A DNA stretch of 47,500 nt. Source: Halocaridina rubra (taxonomy: Eukaryota > Arthropoda > Malacostraca > Decapoda > Atyidae). This document shows, piece by piece, positions 15,941 to 44,330 of this stretch. The notes under the pieces are model-generated. The model saw only the letters and a list, made by a program, of their open reading frames with translations. It had not been told where the DNA came from and ran no database searches. The position numbers and the translations under genes are program-made. Position 1 is the stretch's first letter, and each line of letters opens with the position of its first letter. The DNA lies in contig JAXCGZ010004336.1 of the NCBI GenBank assembly GCA_037179515.1, positions 7,501 through 55,000 of the forward strand, written 5' to 3'.

Positions 15941-15970
15941 AATATATACTTTTGTCGAGGTATTAATCAT
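15590..15970 (-). pseudogene. LINE ORF2 part 1: RT palm/fingers fragment
   Basis: 126 residues in the same frame as the next segment. Motifs in order: [54 protein letters not shown] and LPES, then a stop. The first ~15 residues are outside LINE homology and derive from the flank of the truncated 5' end. The stop replaces a residue just before the FADD box, so the break is a point mutation and not a frameshift. Confidence 0.87.
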
Positions 15971-15994
15971 TGCAACATATCTTTTTCATATATT

Positions 15995-16017
15995 ATTATT
16001 ATTATTATTATTATTGA
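15995..16017. repeat. Short (TTA)n
   Basis: About 23 bp TTA just beyond the truncated 5' end of the LINE. Confidence 0.85.
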
Positions 16018-16189
16018 GAGCTCTGCAATTCTAACTTAGTATGAGAGTTTTCAATGACGTTCTTCGCGCGAGTATGTGTGTGAGTAAGAATTGAGGATGC
16101 GAGCTTAACTCTTTTACACTCGTATCCTCGGCGTGTCGTATAAGGAGACTAAGAGAGATAAGGAAATTTCTCCTCTTTACCTCAACGCA

Positions 16190-16275
16190 GCAGGCTGAAA
16201 GAGGAACAAACAAGCAATGGAATTGAACCTGTGACACACATCACAATCCATTAATGACCATATGGCCCTACACGG
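16190..16275 (-). mobile_element. Possible tRNA-like SINE head
   Basis: Minus strand reads GTGTAGGGCCATATGGTCAT, then GTGTGTCACAGGTTCAATTC, an A-box and B-box-like pair (GGTTCAATTCC) at the usual distance. No second copy in the window. Confidence 0.35.
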
Positions 16276-16494
16276 CTGTACAACTAAAAGTGTGAAAAAA
16301 TTAGGTAATATCTCTGTAATATGTCGAGCTCGAAAGGGTGCCCAGCTCGGTTCTTTGGTAACGGTTGTGGCGCCCTTCTTAGCGTGAGTGAGATATATGG
16401 GAAAATAAAAGAAAAACAAATTGAGGTCATTACAGAAAGGTCATATTTGGATTATTATTTTCATCGTTATTGATTTCATGATCAAATGTAAATA

Positions 16495-16813
<319 letters not shown>

Positions 16814-16890
16814 GTGATTCATTTTGCTTTGCTGTTTTAATTAAGATGCAATCACCAGATTTATTCCCTTGTAAATTCATATAGAATCTT
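16814..16890 (+). repeat. Microsatellite-linked dispersed repeat, copy 2
   Basis: Second copy of the segment at 10366, starting GTGATTCATTTTGCTTTGC and ending ATTCATATAGAATCTTC, again placed just after a microsatellite and before C/T-rich sequence. Confidence 0.8.
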
Positions 16891-16960
16891 CTTCTTTGTA
16901 TTTCTTTTTCTTATTTTTGTCTTCTTTTTTCTTTTTCATCTTTTTCTTTTCTTCGTCCTT

Positions 16961-16967
16961 ATTATTA

Positions 16968-17015
<48 letters not shown>

Positions 17016-17080
17016 CCATTTGAATTCGTATCAGTCCCTCCTCCTCCTCCTCCTCCTCTTCCTCCTCCTCCTCCTCCTCC
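16961..17080. repeat. (TTA)n and (CTC)n tracts
   Basis: TTA units at about 16961-17014 and CTC units at about 17038-17080, separated by ~20 unique bases. Confidence 0.94.
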
Positions 17081-17375
17081 CACTTTCCATTCTAGCCATC
17101 AAGGTCATCTAGCGGTCACAAGACTAAGTGAAAGGCAAAGTAGATTTATTTATTACTTTATTTATTTATATTCATTATTTTTGCAGAGCTTAAGGGCAGC
17201 TCAGTACAAGTCCGTTCATATTATTTATGTTCATCAGATCTACAGAGTTGACAGGGGCTAGGAGGCAACAGACACAAGTCCTGTCCCTCCGTACCCTCGC
17301 ATTGACCGAGCGAAAGTTTATGTCAACTCTTCCACGGCACTTGACGGACTTGAAAGGATAGGGCAAATAAGAGTA

Positions 17376-17390
17376 TTATTATTATTGTTA

Positions 17391-17453
<63 letters not shown>
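17376..17453. repeat. Microsatellite (TTA)n
   Basis: About 78 bp of TTA with few variants, abutting R1 copy b. Confidence 0.96.
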
Positions 17454-17621
17454 GCCATATTCCCCCTTATGAGGGGGGGGGGGCTGAGTCAAAGCAAAAT
17501 ACCCTGACTCACCAGGAAGAAAACTACAGTGGAGGGGATTCCCAGTCCCCTCGCTCTGCCCCAATTAATCGACTTTATGACACGCAGGGGAACACGGAAG
17601 AAGTATTCTTACCCCTGCGTA

Positions 17622-17622
<1 letters not shown>
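17453..17622 (+). repeat. Dispersed repeat R1, copy b
   Basis: Begins AGCCATATTCCCCCTTATGA, with GGGGCTGAGTCAAAGCAAAA, GGGGATTCCCAGTCCCCTCG and GACACGCAGGGGAACACGGA as landmarks. It sits between two (TTA)n tracts. This is one of the best preserved copies. Confidence 0.8.
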
Positions 17623-17691
<69 letters not shown>

Positions 17692-17692
17692 T
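17623..17692. repeat. Microsatellite (TTA)n
   Basis: About 69 bp of TTA directly 3' of R1 copy b. Confidence 0.96.
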
Positions 17693-18000
17693 CTTGTAAA
17701 TAGTTTCCAATCCTTTTTGTATCTTGCATTTTGTCATTTATTTTGTTTACCCCGTGAGGCATTGAGGAAAATTGGACGTCATTTTGAAGCGATTAGATTG
17801 TCATTAAGGACAAACTCATCTTATCTTAATCTTTCGTTTTCCCGTCACTTAACCAAATCTTGCATCTGAAAGAAGAAGAAGAAGGTTGAGCAGATTAGCA
17901 AGAGAAACACAATAACATTCTTACTCTTATAACCATTTCTTCCTTCAGTAAGTTAATCTGTCGTCATCTCAAGCCCTAATTCTAATATTTTATAGGTTTA
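17693..18000. other. Spacer, nothing recognised
   Basis: AT-rich unique sequence with a small GAA cluster at 17872-17884. Confidence 0.4.
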
Positions 18001-18145
18001 CGGTACTTTAAGTATTCGTTCAGGCTGTTATTTATGTCTTCTCCTTGAGCTGCTACTTTTTCCCTTTCTCAGTGTTTTCTTTGTACCTTCCCCCAATGAG
18101 GCCTATATTCTTAGCCCGTTCCGGTGTCACTCACAAAGAAAAAAT
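18000..18145 (-). repeat. LINE 3'-tail-like fragment
   Basis: On the minus strand GTGACACCGGAACGGGCTAA, ...AGGCCTCATTGGGGGAAGGT and CAAAGAAAAC resemble the segment at 23860-23990 (GTGACACCAGGTAGGGCAAA ... CACCAAGAAAAC). Similarity is weak and I rate it as probable only. Confidence 0.35.
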
Positions 18146-18476
18146 AATACTGTATTGTTGTGACACTCAAGTTTAAAAATATTACATTGTCTTACATCAA
18201 TGCCGTATCATTCCTGCCTCGTTGTGTATGTATAAACATTCAGTTGTTTTTTTGTTATTTGTTCCCATTAACTACCTTACCAGCATTGTTTGGACAATTT
18301 AACATCCCTCATCTCTGCATAACCTCCCATTTTAACACTGTTATTGAATGGAATGTCTCTTGTGCACACAACAGATTGTGTTGAAGATTGTTCTTTATAG
18401 GAGAGAGAGAGATAGATACATCTCTATCTTCTTCCTCGCTTCTTTTAATTATTTTCTGTTATTCCTAAATAATTGT

Positions 18477-18590
<114 letters not shown>

Positions 18591-18789
18591 TCCTTCTTTT
18601 GTTCCATGTCATTTAAGGTCTTAAAATTATCTCTTTCCCATACCCAATTCTTTACTCCTTTAGTATCAGGAGTTAAGTATATCCAGTATGATAATTACAT
18701 CTGACAAGTCACAACACTCCATATCTCGGTTTCTCTTTGTTATCTCTCTTAACATTTTTAGGTCCTCATAAATTTGACTGTTCTCTCTG

Positions 18790-19110
18790 CCAGTCTTTTT
18801 TTTTTTATCAGTCTCTTATTTCTGCCTTGTCCTTAAGCTTTTACTTTTTCTCTATATTTTCTTGGTGCCCGGGCCTGATGAGTCAGTCATCAAATCTTTC
18901 AGATTCTTCCATTAGGGGTCGCTGCAGTTTAATATTCCTCACTATATCACCCAGTTCCATGCCACACTCCCTTATGTCCTCCCTCACCACATCCATAAAA
19001 CTCTTCTTTGGCCTACCTCTCCCTCTCCTGCCTGGCAGCTTCATCCTCAGGTGCCTTCTCCCAACATAATCCTCATCCCTCCTAAGCTCATCCCCAAATT
19101 ACGGTGAGAT
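18790..19110 (-). pseudogene. RTE-like LINE 3' fragment (ORF2 C-terminus)
   Basis: Minus-strand reading gives MKLPGRRGRGRPKKSFMD followed by VVREDIRECGMELGDIV and further LMEESERF. A basic GRGRPKKxxxDxVxEDxR segment close to the end of ORF2 is familiar from RTE-type non-LTR elements. It continues into a 3' tail with CATCAGGCCCGGGCACCAAG (minus strand), which recurs at 23905 in the TMEM268 intron. Confidence 0.6.
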
Positions 19111-19254
19111 ATTTAGCAATGCATCTCCTTACTCTCTTTGAGCTGAGTATGAGTTGAAGTGTTATAGTATATCTTGATGGCTGCATACTGCAGATGCACT
19201 TGCCCAAATCTATATAAATTATTTATTCATCCAATATGAGCATATATTGCACTT

Positions 19255-19403
19255 TATAGAGGTACTTCTTCTTCAGCAAGGAGAGGTATCGTGTTTGCAG
19301 TGGAGAGGTATTTTGTTTACAGAGATGTTTTGTTTGTTGAGGAGAAGTATTTTTTTCTACAGAGATGAGGTGTTTTGTTTGCAGAAGAGTGGTATTTTTC
19401 TGC

Positions 19404-19441
<38 letters not shown>

Positions 19442-19590
19442 CTAAGGAAATGTATTTTGCTCTTAGAGGAGATGTATTTTGTTAAAGGAGAAGTACCAGT
19501 ACATTGCTTGCAGAGGAGAGATGTTTTATTTTCAGAATAGGGATATTTGTATGCAGAGAAGAGGTACTTTGTGTGCAGAGGAATAACTGA
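19255..19590. repeat. Degenerate ~20-28-bp tandem repeat
   Basis: Variants of GAGGTATTTTGTTTGCAGAG recur about a dozen times with indels, interrupted by a 30-bp T-run at about 19410-19440. The open frames here are by-products of the repeat. Confidence 0.7.
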
Positions 19591-20030
19591 AACTCTCATA
19601 TGAGTAGTTTTTAGTGAGAGTGAGACCATGTTATAAATAAAGAAATTCTTGTGTAATTTACTCTAGAAGGTCAGACTGAGATACAGATATGAGATGAATA
19701 CAAATAGTTTCCAGACCAGCTAGAGATAACTGTGATGCATAGATATTGTAGTTGGTTTGAGTGGGAGAAATATAGAGATAGACTTCATGTCTCAAAGAAT
19801 TAAAAGATATTTTCCCATATCCCAGGATGCTCTGATGTTTATGGAATTAGCATATGTTTTTCATGTACTCGCTAGAATAATAAATATGGAAAGCATTTTA
19901 AGCTCGTTTCCAGAAATCAAGACCACAGCAGCTGACCTTCTGTATTGTACAGTATTTGGAGTGAATGAGACACTCATATATTAAAAACAAGCAACGTATA
20001 TTCACCAGACATCCATATTTAAAGGATCCT
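19591..20030. other. Spacer upstream of TMEM268
   Basis: The first visible coding exon begins after a splice acceptor, so the promoter and the 5' UTR exon lie here or further upstream. I could not identify either: no convincing TATA/Inr combination stands out. Confidence 0.4.
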
Positions 20031-20034
20031 TTTT

Positions 20035-20203
20035 AAAACCCCTGAGGGAGGGGGTCAAGAATACTTTCCTTGTGTTCCCCTGCGTGTCGTAAAAGCCAAC
20101 TAAATGGGGTGGAGCAAGGGGACTGGGAATCCCCTCCTCTGTATTTTCCTCCCACAGAGAGACAAGGTATTTTGCACTGACTCAGCCATCGTTTACATGG
20201 CAT
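20035..20203 (-). repeat. Dispersed repeat R1, copy c
   Basis: Reverse orientation: CCCTGAGGGAGGGGGTCAAG, GTGTTCCCCTGCGTGTCGTA, GGGGACTGGGAATCCCCTCC, then GACTCAGCCATC. It ends only ~60 bp before the acceptor of the first coding TMEM268 exon. Confidence 0.8.
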
Positions 20204-20262
20204 ATTTCAACATGTTTATTAGTGTAATTTGATTGATACATAATTTCTTCTTTATCAGCAGA

Positions 20263-35247
<14,985 letters not shown>

Positions 35248-36856
35248 AGGAATAATTTGGGTCTTGAATAATGTATCACATGCAGTGGTGATTTGGAGCT
35301 GCTTATTGTAAAATTATAGTAATATATATTTATTATATTCTCAAATTCTGATGGGGTCCTCTTGATGCTATCTATTATGGAACCTCATTAATTTAAGTAT
35401 TTAAGTTATTCAGTTTTGAATATTTATTTGTAAGTTGTTAGTTGAACGATTAGCATAAGATAAGCTCTTATTATTATGGGAATCTATCTGTACTTTTTTT
35501 AATACCAGTTCATAATGTAATAATTCAGAACGTGCTGCTTGGAATGTTTGAAGTTTTGTAATAAGTTGAAATCTGTCATGCTACATGCTATAATGCCTTT
35601 TTATATTCTGTGTATGCTACACATTAGAGTATTTAAAGTGAGTAATACATTATACTGTTATAATTAATGAGGATCCAAGCCTTAGACTTGGCTATCACAT
35701 ATTTGCATCCTCACTTGTTCCGTCTATTCTCAGTGCATATTCATAAGGGCATGAGGGCTCTATGTTTGTGACTCTTATTTCATATTTGGTATCTTCAGGC
35801 TAAATTTAACGTGGACAGGGGCATCTTCTGTAATTTTAAGGCTTTTTAACTATATGTAATCCGACTTGGTTCCGTCCAAGAGAAAATGCAGATATGATTA
35901 CTGTGGTAAAATAGTTTTCTTAATATGTTGCAGTTATGTACTCCTGACATTAAATTTATTAATTAATTCGTATGTTAAAAATTTTAAGTAGACATTTGTA
36001 ATTTATAGTTACTTTGTACTTTTTGTTAATGCATTCTGGCATCAATTTTATAGTCTGCATAAAAGAGCTCATCTTTCCATTCAGGGAATTGCTTGAGTGT
36101 AAATCTTTAAATCTGTAAATAATATAGTTATGTGATAGTGAAGGTGGTAGTTGGTAGAACTGTGGGGGAGTCAACTTATGCCCCACAAAAACTTTGGAGA
36201 TGTCAAAAATAAGCCTCGTTCTTTATTTTTATCATTTGCTTTTAAACCTGAACTCTTATTTCCTTCTGTATAGATTGAGATTATAGTTATCCTTTTCAAA
36301 ATTATATCATGTGAAATATATCACTGTATGAATCGATATATACACATACTGTACATAGTTAAGTTAAACCAAATTGTTATATATTTTTTGCTACGATTTT
36401 AAGTGTTGATGTTCAATTTATTCTTATTAGAGATTTAAAAAAGCTATACAGTATTTTTCATGTGTAAACAATGCGCTTCAGGTTATACAATGTGTTTATT
36501 TATAATCTACTGGTCATTCTAGAAGTAAATTGACTTTATATATATGCCAGCAGACTCGTGCTAAATCTTGTAGTGGGTCTGTTTTACATCAAGAAAATAA
36601 GCTTAAGAAGGGAGAGATTGATATCTCTCCCCTATTGCTTTTAGATTCCTCTTCCAGTAGGCATAAATTTTGAGTTCTGGGTATATGCGTGTCAGATCAT
36701 ATACTTATTTGGCATTGATTCTGATAAGGAATAATTTCTCCCAAATTCCCACTTCACATATCTACAGAATGCCTTCAAATATTTTAATGTGTATTAGTAT
36801 ATATTTTATTTAGTACTTAAAATACTATTTTCACTCACGAGTAAGTTATTTAAGTA
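35248..36856. other. Downstream of exon 7B, possible long 3' UTR
   Basis: AT-rich sequence without repeats; it may be a 3' untranslated region of isoform 7B. No supported gene. Confidence 0.35.
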
Positions 36857-37100
36857 CAGTTGTCCCATTTTATGCAATCAGTTTGTTCCATCACTTCCTA
36901 CGTAAGTTAGTGTTCGGGTTTGATCAAAATCCCCATTTGGAAGTGTCAATACTTTGCATATGACCTATTTTCTCATCCTCCTAAATACTTTGAATTATGA
37001 CTAGATTAGTGTAATTTTCTTGAGCTTTATTGAATACAGAATATTTCCTGTGTATATTCAAAGTCGTATTATTTAAAACATGTAAGAAGCAGGACAACTG
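36857..37100. mobile_element. pogo/Tigger-like MITE 2
   Basis: 244 bp with termini CAGTTGTCCCATTTTATGCA and, reverse complemented, CAGTTGTCCTGCTTCTTACA, flanked by TA at 36855-36856 and 37101-37102. Confidence 0.75.
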
Positions 37101-37674
37101 TATTGCACTTCTCATAATCACAATACATCTGCTGGAAATATTTACACTCCTTAACTTTATGTACTCAAATTGTTATTATAAATCATTTTTATTTCAGTGT
37201 TGTCCTAATTTGTCTCACTGAATGTTACTGTAAGTCTTGTGATGTTTGTAAAACAAATGCCATTATAATTAACGCTGTCACCGCCATTATTACAGCTTGT
37301 TGTAGAGTGTGAGCACCGGTAATCAAAAGGTACTGGAATGGTTAAAACACTGTACGATCTTCATGATCATATCTTTAAGCTTTATTCAGTAATTCGATAT
37401 TATGAAACTGGTGTCAGGATATTGCAGAATATTTTTCACTAATACATATGAACTTCTGGGTTCAGGAAGGTGGCTATTGCAAAATATTAAATTTGAAGTG
37501 ATAGTTTTTATTTATTATGCAGTCAGGAATGTGGACAGGTCAAAATAGATTCAATATTCTGAATACTAGGCAACAAATTCTATCAATGTAAATTACTACT
37601 TTGCAGTCACTAGGATACAATAGAATATATTTTCTACAATAATTTTGTTTATTTGATACATTCATACATATCCA

Positions 37675-37725
37675 TGACCCTATTCCCCTTTGTAAGGGGG
37701 ATGGCCGAGCGAAGATACGCTTTAT
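37675..37725 (+). repeat. R1 5' fragment, copy g
   Basis: ACCCTATTCCCCTTTGTAAG followed by GGGGATGGCCGAG resembles the R1 5' end; the remainder is missing. Confidence 0.45.
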
Positions 37726-38652
37726 CGACGATCAACACATTATTTGATGCATGATACCAAAGCCTTCAGCAGCTCTTGAAGTGACCATAACTGTAATAAA
37801 AGACCTCTGTAATAGCAGAGCTTCATCATTTTCTGTCTGTTTTCTGCCCCTTTTGAGTTGTTCTACCGTTGAATTGAAAATTTATCGGCCTGAAAGATTG
37901 CCGCTCTATTTTCTTTATATTGTTTCATACTTTTGCAAGTCATTGTAGTATTAGTTGATATTATATAATTAGACTTCATGTAATTATTTCTCCTGATTAG
38001 TTGTACTGTTAAAATATAACTACTTACCTATGATCACATAAATAGGTAGATGAATATTGGTTATGAAAGAGTTGAAAGAATCAACTGTGGCATTCTATAG
38101 GTCTGGTTAAAGAGTCAATAAAATGCTATTACCTTTATATAATTTAATATTCGCTGTATTTTTATTGAAGTATGGAAAAAAGATATAAATGTAGAGGCAT
38201 GTGAAGAGAAAGCCAAGACTTATAGAAGGTTGGAAAGTGAACAAGAAGTGGAATGTACTTTGATAATATCATTAAGTGAAGTCAATCCGATAAGATGGGG
38301 ACAGGAAATTTGAGGACACGTGCAGCAGACTTGCCAGGTTTGTCTTTTTTTCCCATGAATGTCATTTTTAATGCAATTCTGGCCCCTTTTATGCACAAAC
38401 ATCTGAAAACTGATACCAACAGTATATTGGAACTTGGTTGCCAAAGTTTGAACCTAAAAAAGGACAGATTATAAAAAAGGACAGTTATGGGGGAAATGGA
38501 CAAACTTGGAATCTTTAGATATTGGTTTGTTCTTGCTTACTCTTAACAGTGGGGAGTCAGTTACTTCATGTAAATACGTCCAAATTAGAGTCAAAGTTAA
38601 ATGTTATTTTATTTTATATGTAATTTGTGGCCACCTTGCTAATTTTGGAAGG

Positions 38653-38656
<4 letters not shown>
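37726..38656. other. Spacer, nothing recognised
   Basis: AT-rich; AATAAA words at 37795 and 38117 could serve as poly(A) signals of isoform 7B. Confidence 0.35.

Positions 38657-38699
<43 letters not shown>
38657..38699. repeat. Poly(T) tract, 43 bp
   Basis: Uninterrupted T-run. Confidence 0.97.
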
Positions 38700-38700
<1 letters not shown>

Positions 38701-40180
38701 AATAAGATATGAATATGAAGACCATGTGTAGACTTTTTATAAACTTCAGCTTAAGTGCACTGATTTGAAATTATGAATGAGAATTTGTCTTGTTTTAAGG
38801 GAAATTAGATAGTTTTGAATGCAGTATACATTATATAATTTTACTTTCTTATGAATAATAGAGCCTGTATTGATGTTTTACAGTATGACAAACACTGGTA
38901 AAGAATGAATTAGTAATATATGTATGATTTGTAATGATATTTCTTGTTATCTGCCATTTCATTTGCACAGAGAACCATATTTTATACTGTTTGTCTCTAT
39001 GTAATCTGCATTTTCAAATCACTAATAGATTTGTGAAGTATTGCATATTTGCCGAGCATTAATTATATTTTCTGATAATTTTGGAGTCATGTGAAGTATT
39101 GCATGCACACATTCTGTGCTGTTACCTAACTGGAAGTCACACTTCAGTATTGTTAAGGAATTCCTGAACTATTGCATATTAACATGTCCATTACTACACT
39201 TTTGAACTAATAAATTCTCATATTCACTCTATTACTATACAGTAATTCACAAATTGAAACTGTTAATAGCCGCTGTAGTGCTTGCATTTTGGGATGTGAT
39301 TAGCCTGTCCAGTGTTAATTCGATTATGTCAAGTTTCTCTGGTATATTATACTATAAATAGCTCTTTTGTTTACTATTTAACATTGCTTCTATGTACAAA
39401 ATTGATATAACACTTCCTGTTATGTAGTGTATTTCTACTAAGATTACTTACTGTATTAATTTAGCGAAGTTTTGATTGTATTTTAGAACTCCAGTATTTA
39501 ATGCAAGCTTTGCTCGTGTATGTTAGTTATCTGTTAATATGGTGCCACCTATCTGCCAGAGAGTTTTCAGTAGGGTAAGGTTTCTGTAAATGGCACCCCA
39601 CTTCTTCCTGTAGCAACACAGTATACTACTTTAGTTCGTTCTCTGCATGTTTTTGAGTTTCTTTTTCCATTTGTTTCTTCTTTGAAATCTTTTTTCCACA
39701 TAGGTGTTTTTCCACTTATACCTCTTAACATTGTACCCTACCATCTAAGAAAGATTCTGTATCATAACATTTTCTTGTTTATTAAACCTTCTTTCTCTCA
39801 TATCTGTTTATTCCAAGATCTTTCTTTGTCAATCAAAACTTCTCATGTGTTTTTCTTATAATTTTAACTTTTATATGTTTTGGTCATGTTCTTAGCACTT
39901 ATAAATAGAGAAGCTGCTACTCTAAGCACCTACCCTGGAATTGTGATTGTAATTCAGTAAAGAAAAAATCGTTCGGCCTTGAGGACTAGAAATGAATAAT
40001 TTCATAAGTGGAAGGTTTGTTTTAAGAAAAAATGCTGGGAAGTATAACCTTTTTTGGGGGGTCTCATTTTATTATGTACAAAAAGTTTATATGCCTATCT
40101 TAGCCGGGAAACTGGTCCAGGTGCTGGGAAGAGGCATTAAATAGCTCACTTTAAATTTGTAGCTACTGCTTTTGGTATAG
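38700..40180. other. Spacer, nothing recognised
   Basis: 1.5 kb of AT-rich sequence. I found no splice-bounded open frame, repeat family or RNA gene. Confidence 0.45.
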
Positions 40181-40182
40181 TG

Positions 40183-40350
40183 GGACCATCTTAGTATAAC
40201 TGATAGAGTGCTTGACTTGGGAGTTGATGGACCCGCTTTCGAGCCCACAGAGGGTAAAGAGAAAGGGCATCCAGCCATTACTTCCCCAGATTCATCCGTC
40301 TGTATCCATACTCAAATGTGGACTAATAATGACACAAAACGAGGATTATT
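40183..40350 (+). mobile_element. tRNA-derived SINE (family C)
   Basis: Head: ATCTTAGTATAACTGATAGA, GTGCTTGACTTGGGAGTTGA, then GGACCCGCTTTCGAGCCCAC, a tRNA-like A/B box pair. Body: GGGCATCCAGCCATTACTTC, CCCAGATTCATCCGTCTGTA, AATGTGGACTAATAATGACA. The body recurs at 9400-9480. Short ATTATT tail. Confidence 0.75.
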
Positions 40351-42072
40351 ATTATATTAAGTGACTTGTAAGTCATTCCCGATGTGTTACCTCATTACGA
40401 AAAGGACATTTGTCCTGATGATATATTTCTGTGCATTTGTCAACTCTAATTCATAGTAAGAGCTCACTGAATTAGTCCACTCATACATTTAAGGATGGAA
40501 GTCACGATAAAATTATATTAATGATATTCATTGTTGTTTCTATCTAATACTTATTGTTCATCATGAGCTGCAAATAAGTAAATTATTATTAACCCAGAGT
40601 ATTATTGATTATGTATCGGCAGGAATTTTTACATGCTATAGAAACGAACTCTGTGTGCATATAAATTGGATTCAAATATGCAATGGATAAGTAAGTAAAT
40701 TGGTGGTTTTAGAATTCATATGTATGCATTTAATGTCTTTTATGTGATATATATGATTCTCTGCTTAATAATAGTTTTTCCTTCTGTTTTACAGCAGTTA
40801 TTATTGGATTGGTAAATTTCTTAGTATGGCTTTGTCGTGAAATAATGAACAAGAATCAAAGGAATTTAAGGTCTGATTAGTAAATATGCATTAATTTTTT
40901 ACATTGTTTGGCGCTCTCGATGTATTTGTTTGCAATGTTCGGTGTCACTATTTTGCGTTGCTACTTAAATGCTACATATTATCACCCTTTATTACTCATT
41001 CTCAAGCTGACGCAAATATGTCACAACCAAATCCTTATGCATATAGTTATAATAGTGTCTTTGCCACCCACGTAAACGCGCATATATCAGAAATGATTGT
41101 TGCAGCCTTTCCGTTCTCTAAAGTTGCTCTGCACATGTTGCTTTTACTGTTCCATTTATGCGAATATGCTCATTATATCTGGACGAATTAAAGATGGTTA
41201 TTGCAAGTGTAATTACTTTCAATCTAGAATGCATATATATTTTTGGATCAGGATTTTCCACATTTAAGGACGTGAATGCGAAAAATAGGTCATTTTTCTT
41301 TGTATACAGGTATTTCGTAATTATGTGTTATACTGGCGTATAAATTCCCAATATATTCTCTTTTGTATGTTGCACTTATGTATTCCATGAGCCTCAGTTG
41401 AGTTAATTTATGACAAAAGTAAGGCTCTTCTACATCCTCTGGATTGCTCGTACCATCACAATTCTTTCTGTATTGTTTTTCCTCATCGCCCTTGTACTCT
41501 GCTCATGACCACTTTAAGTTTCAGTTCAGAGAGCACTCTCTACTTATACTTCTTGCTGATGCCTTTTTGTTATTAGTATTTAATGTCAGTACTCTTTAGC
41601 TTTTATTTTCAATGACTTTCTTTGAAGTGCATCATACTCAGAGACATGTTAATTTACTAGATGGTCTTGTCCTGAGGTAGTCACTGTGTACTGATGTAGA
41701 GCTTCCTTTGAAGGCTTGTATGAAGCTGTAAAGAGGTATTTTGGGAGATTAAAGAGAGATATACAACAGAGTAAATACAGATTAGGTAACCATGTACATT
41801 ACAGTGCATTTCAACTGTGACTTTTTTCAACATAAGTGGCTGAAAGTTAAGGAATAGGTAGATGGTAATAGTGACTCTTAATCTGAAATATATTAGTCTT
41901 TCAAGTCAGAATACAAGAGTATTGTGCTTAAATTTGCATATAACTACTTTGTAACACTGTGTTTGGATGGTACAAAAAGAGTGTTTGAGTCCTTACCAAC
42001 ACTTAGCTAATAGTGAAACGAAATCCTTTAAAGTATGGCTATAAAAGGACTTAAAAATTACATGAATTTTTC
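40351..42072. other. Spacer, nothing recognised
   Basis: AT-rich. The open frame at 40904-41191 has no family resemblance or plausible splice context, and I do not call it a gene. Confidence 0.4.
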
Positions 42073-42274
42073 TAATAATAATAATAATAATAATAAACTT
42101 TATTTCCATTTTACAATGGGTATTCGTCAGCCAGGCAAGCCCCAACCCCCCACTGTGATGTCCACCCACAGCAGTTCCTGCCAGTAAACAGCTTAAACTC
42201 TCGGTCTTGGACGGGGACCGATCTTTCGACCTCGTGAATGCGAAGCCAGCGCGTTACCACTGTACTAGCCAGCA
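42073..42274 (-). mobile_element. tRNA-derived SINE (family B), minus copy with (TAA)n tail
   Basis: Reverse complement of the element at 12515-12693 with very few differences (for example one base fewer in the CTTG(T)CCTGGCTGACG part). The tail (TAA)n is at 42073-42097, head at 42274. Two such similar copies 30 kb apart indicate recent activity. Confidence 0.88.
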
Positions 42275-42544
42275 AAGTAAGAAGTTTTTCATTTGAATTT
42301 TTAACCAGAACATTTTCAAGTAGCCTGAGGATGTGTTTACATTGAATTTCGTGAAGAACTGTTTGAAGATTTCAAAAAATGCAGTAGCAGATATAAATGA
42401 ATAATGTATGCTAAGTCTCTTGCTAAATATTGTGCTTGTTAGTCCAGCAGCAGTTTGATTTCCAAAAGGGGACTTGTTGTTAAGAAGTGGAATGTCTATT
42501 AAAGTCTTATTCATAAAATTCATTAATCGGATAAACTCATTATT

Positions 42545-42695
42545 ATGTGTACATTAAAACAAATGTTACTACTGGCCAGGGTTCAATCCTAGAACACTGT
42601 TACAGGGCATGATGGAGTTAGAGAAGCTTGACTCAGTAATTATGATTCCTAGGTTTGAACCCCAGCCAGGGGTAAAATATGTTAAATAGTGTTCG
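42545..42695. mobile_element. Short, diverged palindromic tRNA-like element
   Basis: Left arm CTGGCCAGGGTTCAATCCTA and right arm TTCCTAGGTTTGAACCCCAG then CCAGGGGTAAAATATG are inverted relative to each other, as in the element at 26735. The middle is shortened. Confidence 0.55.
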
Positions 42696-42951
42696 TATAT
42701 TATACTTTCTCTGTTTCTGTTGCTACTTTCGGTTATTATTATGATTTCTCTATCTACCAATTATTAATTGTATAAATAAAAAACATGTTAGGAGTGAAAT
42801 TGTGCTGGATATGTTGAGGCCATGTTGGTTCCCTTCATTACCCAGAATATGATTGTTCTGGTAGTTTTAATGGGATATGGTGTATTCTTGAAAAAAAAAA
42901 AAAATCCATACAGTACTGGTACTCCTAATACTTTACCTTAACATATTTCGT

Positions 42952-43139
<188 letters not shown>

Positions 43140-43378
43140 GACATTAATAGCATTGTAGAGGACAGTTCGATGTAGTCTACCTTCTGATAGTAAATTTTCT
43201 ATGCCTACATCAACACCGAATATTCGCAGATATTCGTTACCTTATTATCTCTTCACATCTGACAAGTCACAATGCGCCCTGTCTGTGTTATTCTTTACTT
43301 TTATGTTTTCTTCATGCCCAGTCCCAATGAGGGTAGATTTATTTTTTTTTTTTTCCGTCCTGTTGTCAATCATAAAAA

Positions 43379-44329
<951 letters not shown>

Positions 44330-44330
<1 letters not shown>

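Noticed and set aside
18737..19069. 110-codon plus-strand open frame
   Set aside because: The meaningful reading is on the minus strand (RTE-like GRGRPKK region); the plus frame is its shadow.
40904..41191. 95-codon open frame as a gene
   Set aside because: No recognisable domain, AT-rich codon use like the surroundings, no supporting splice sites.
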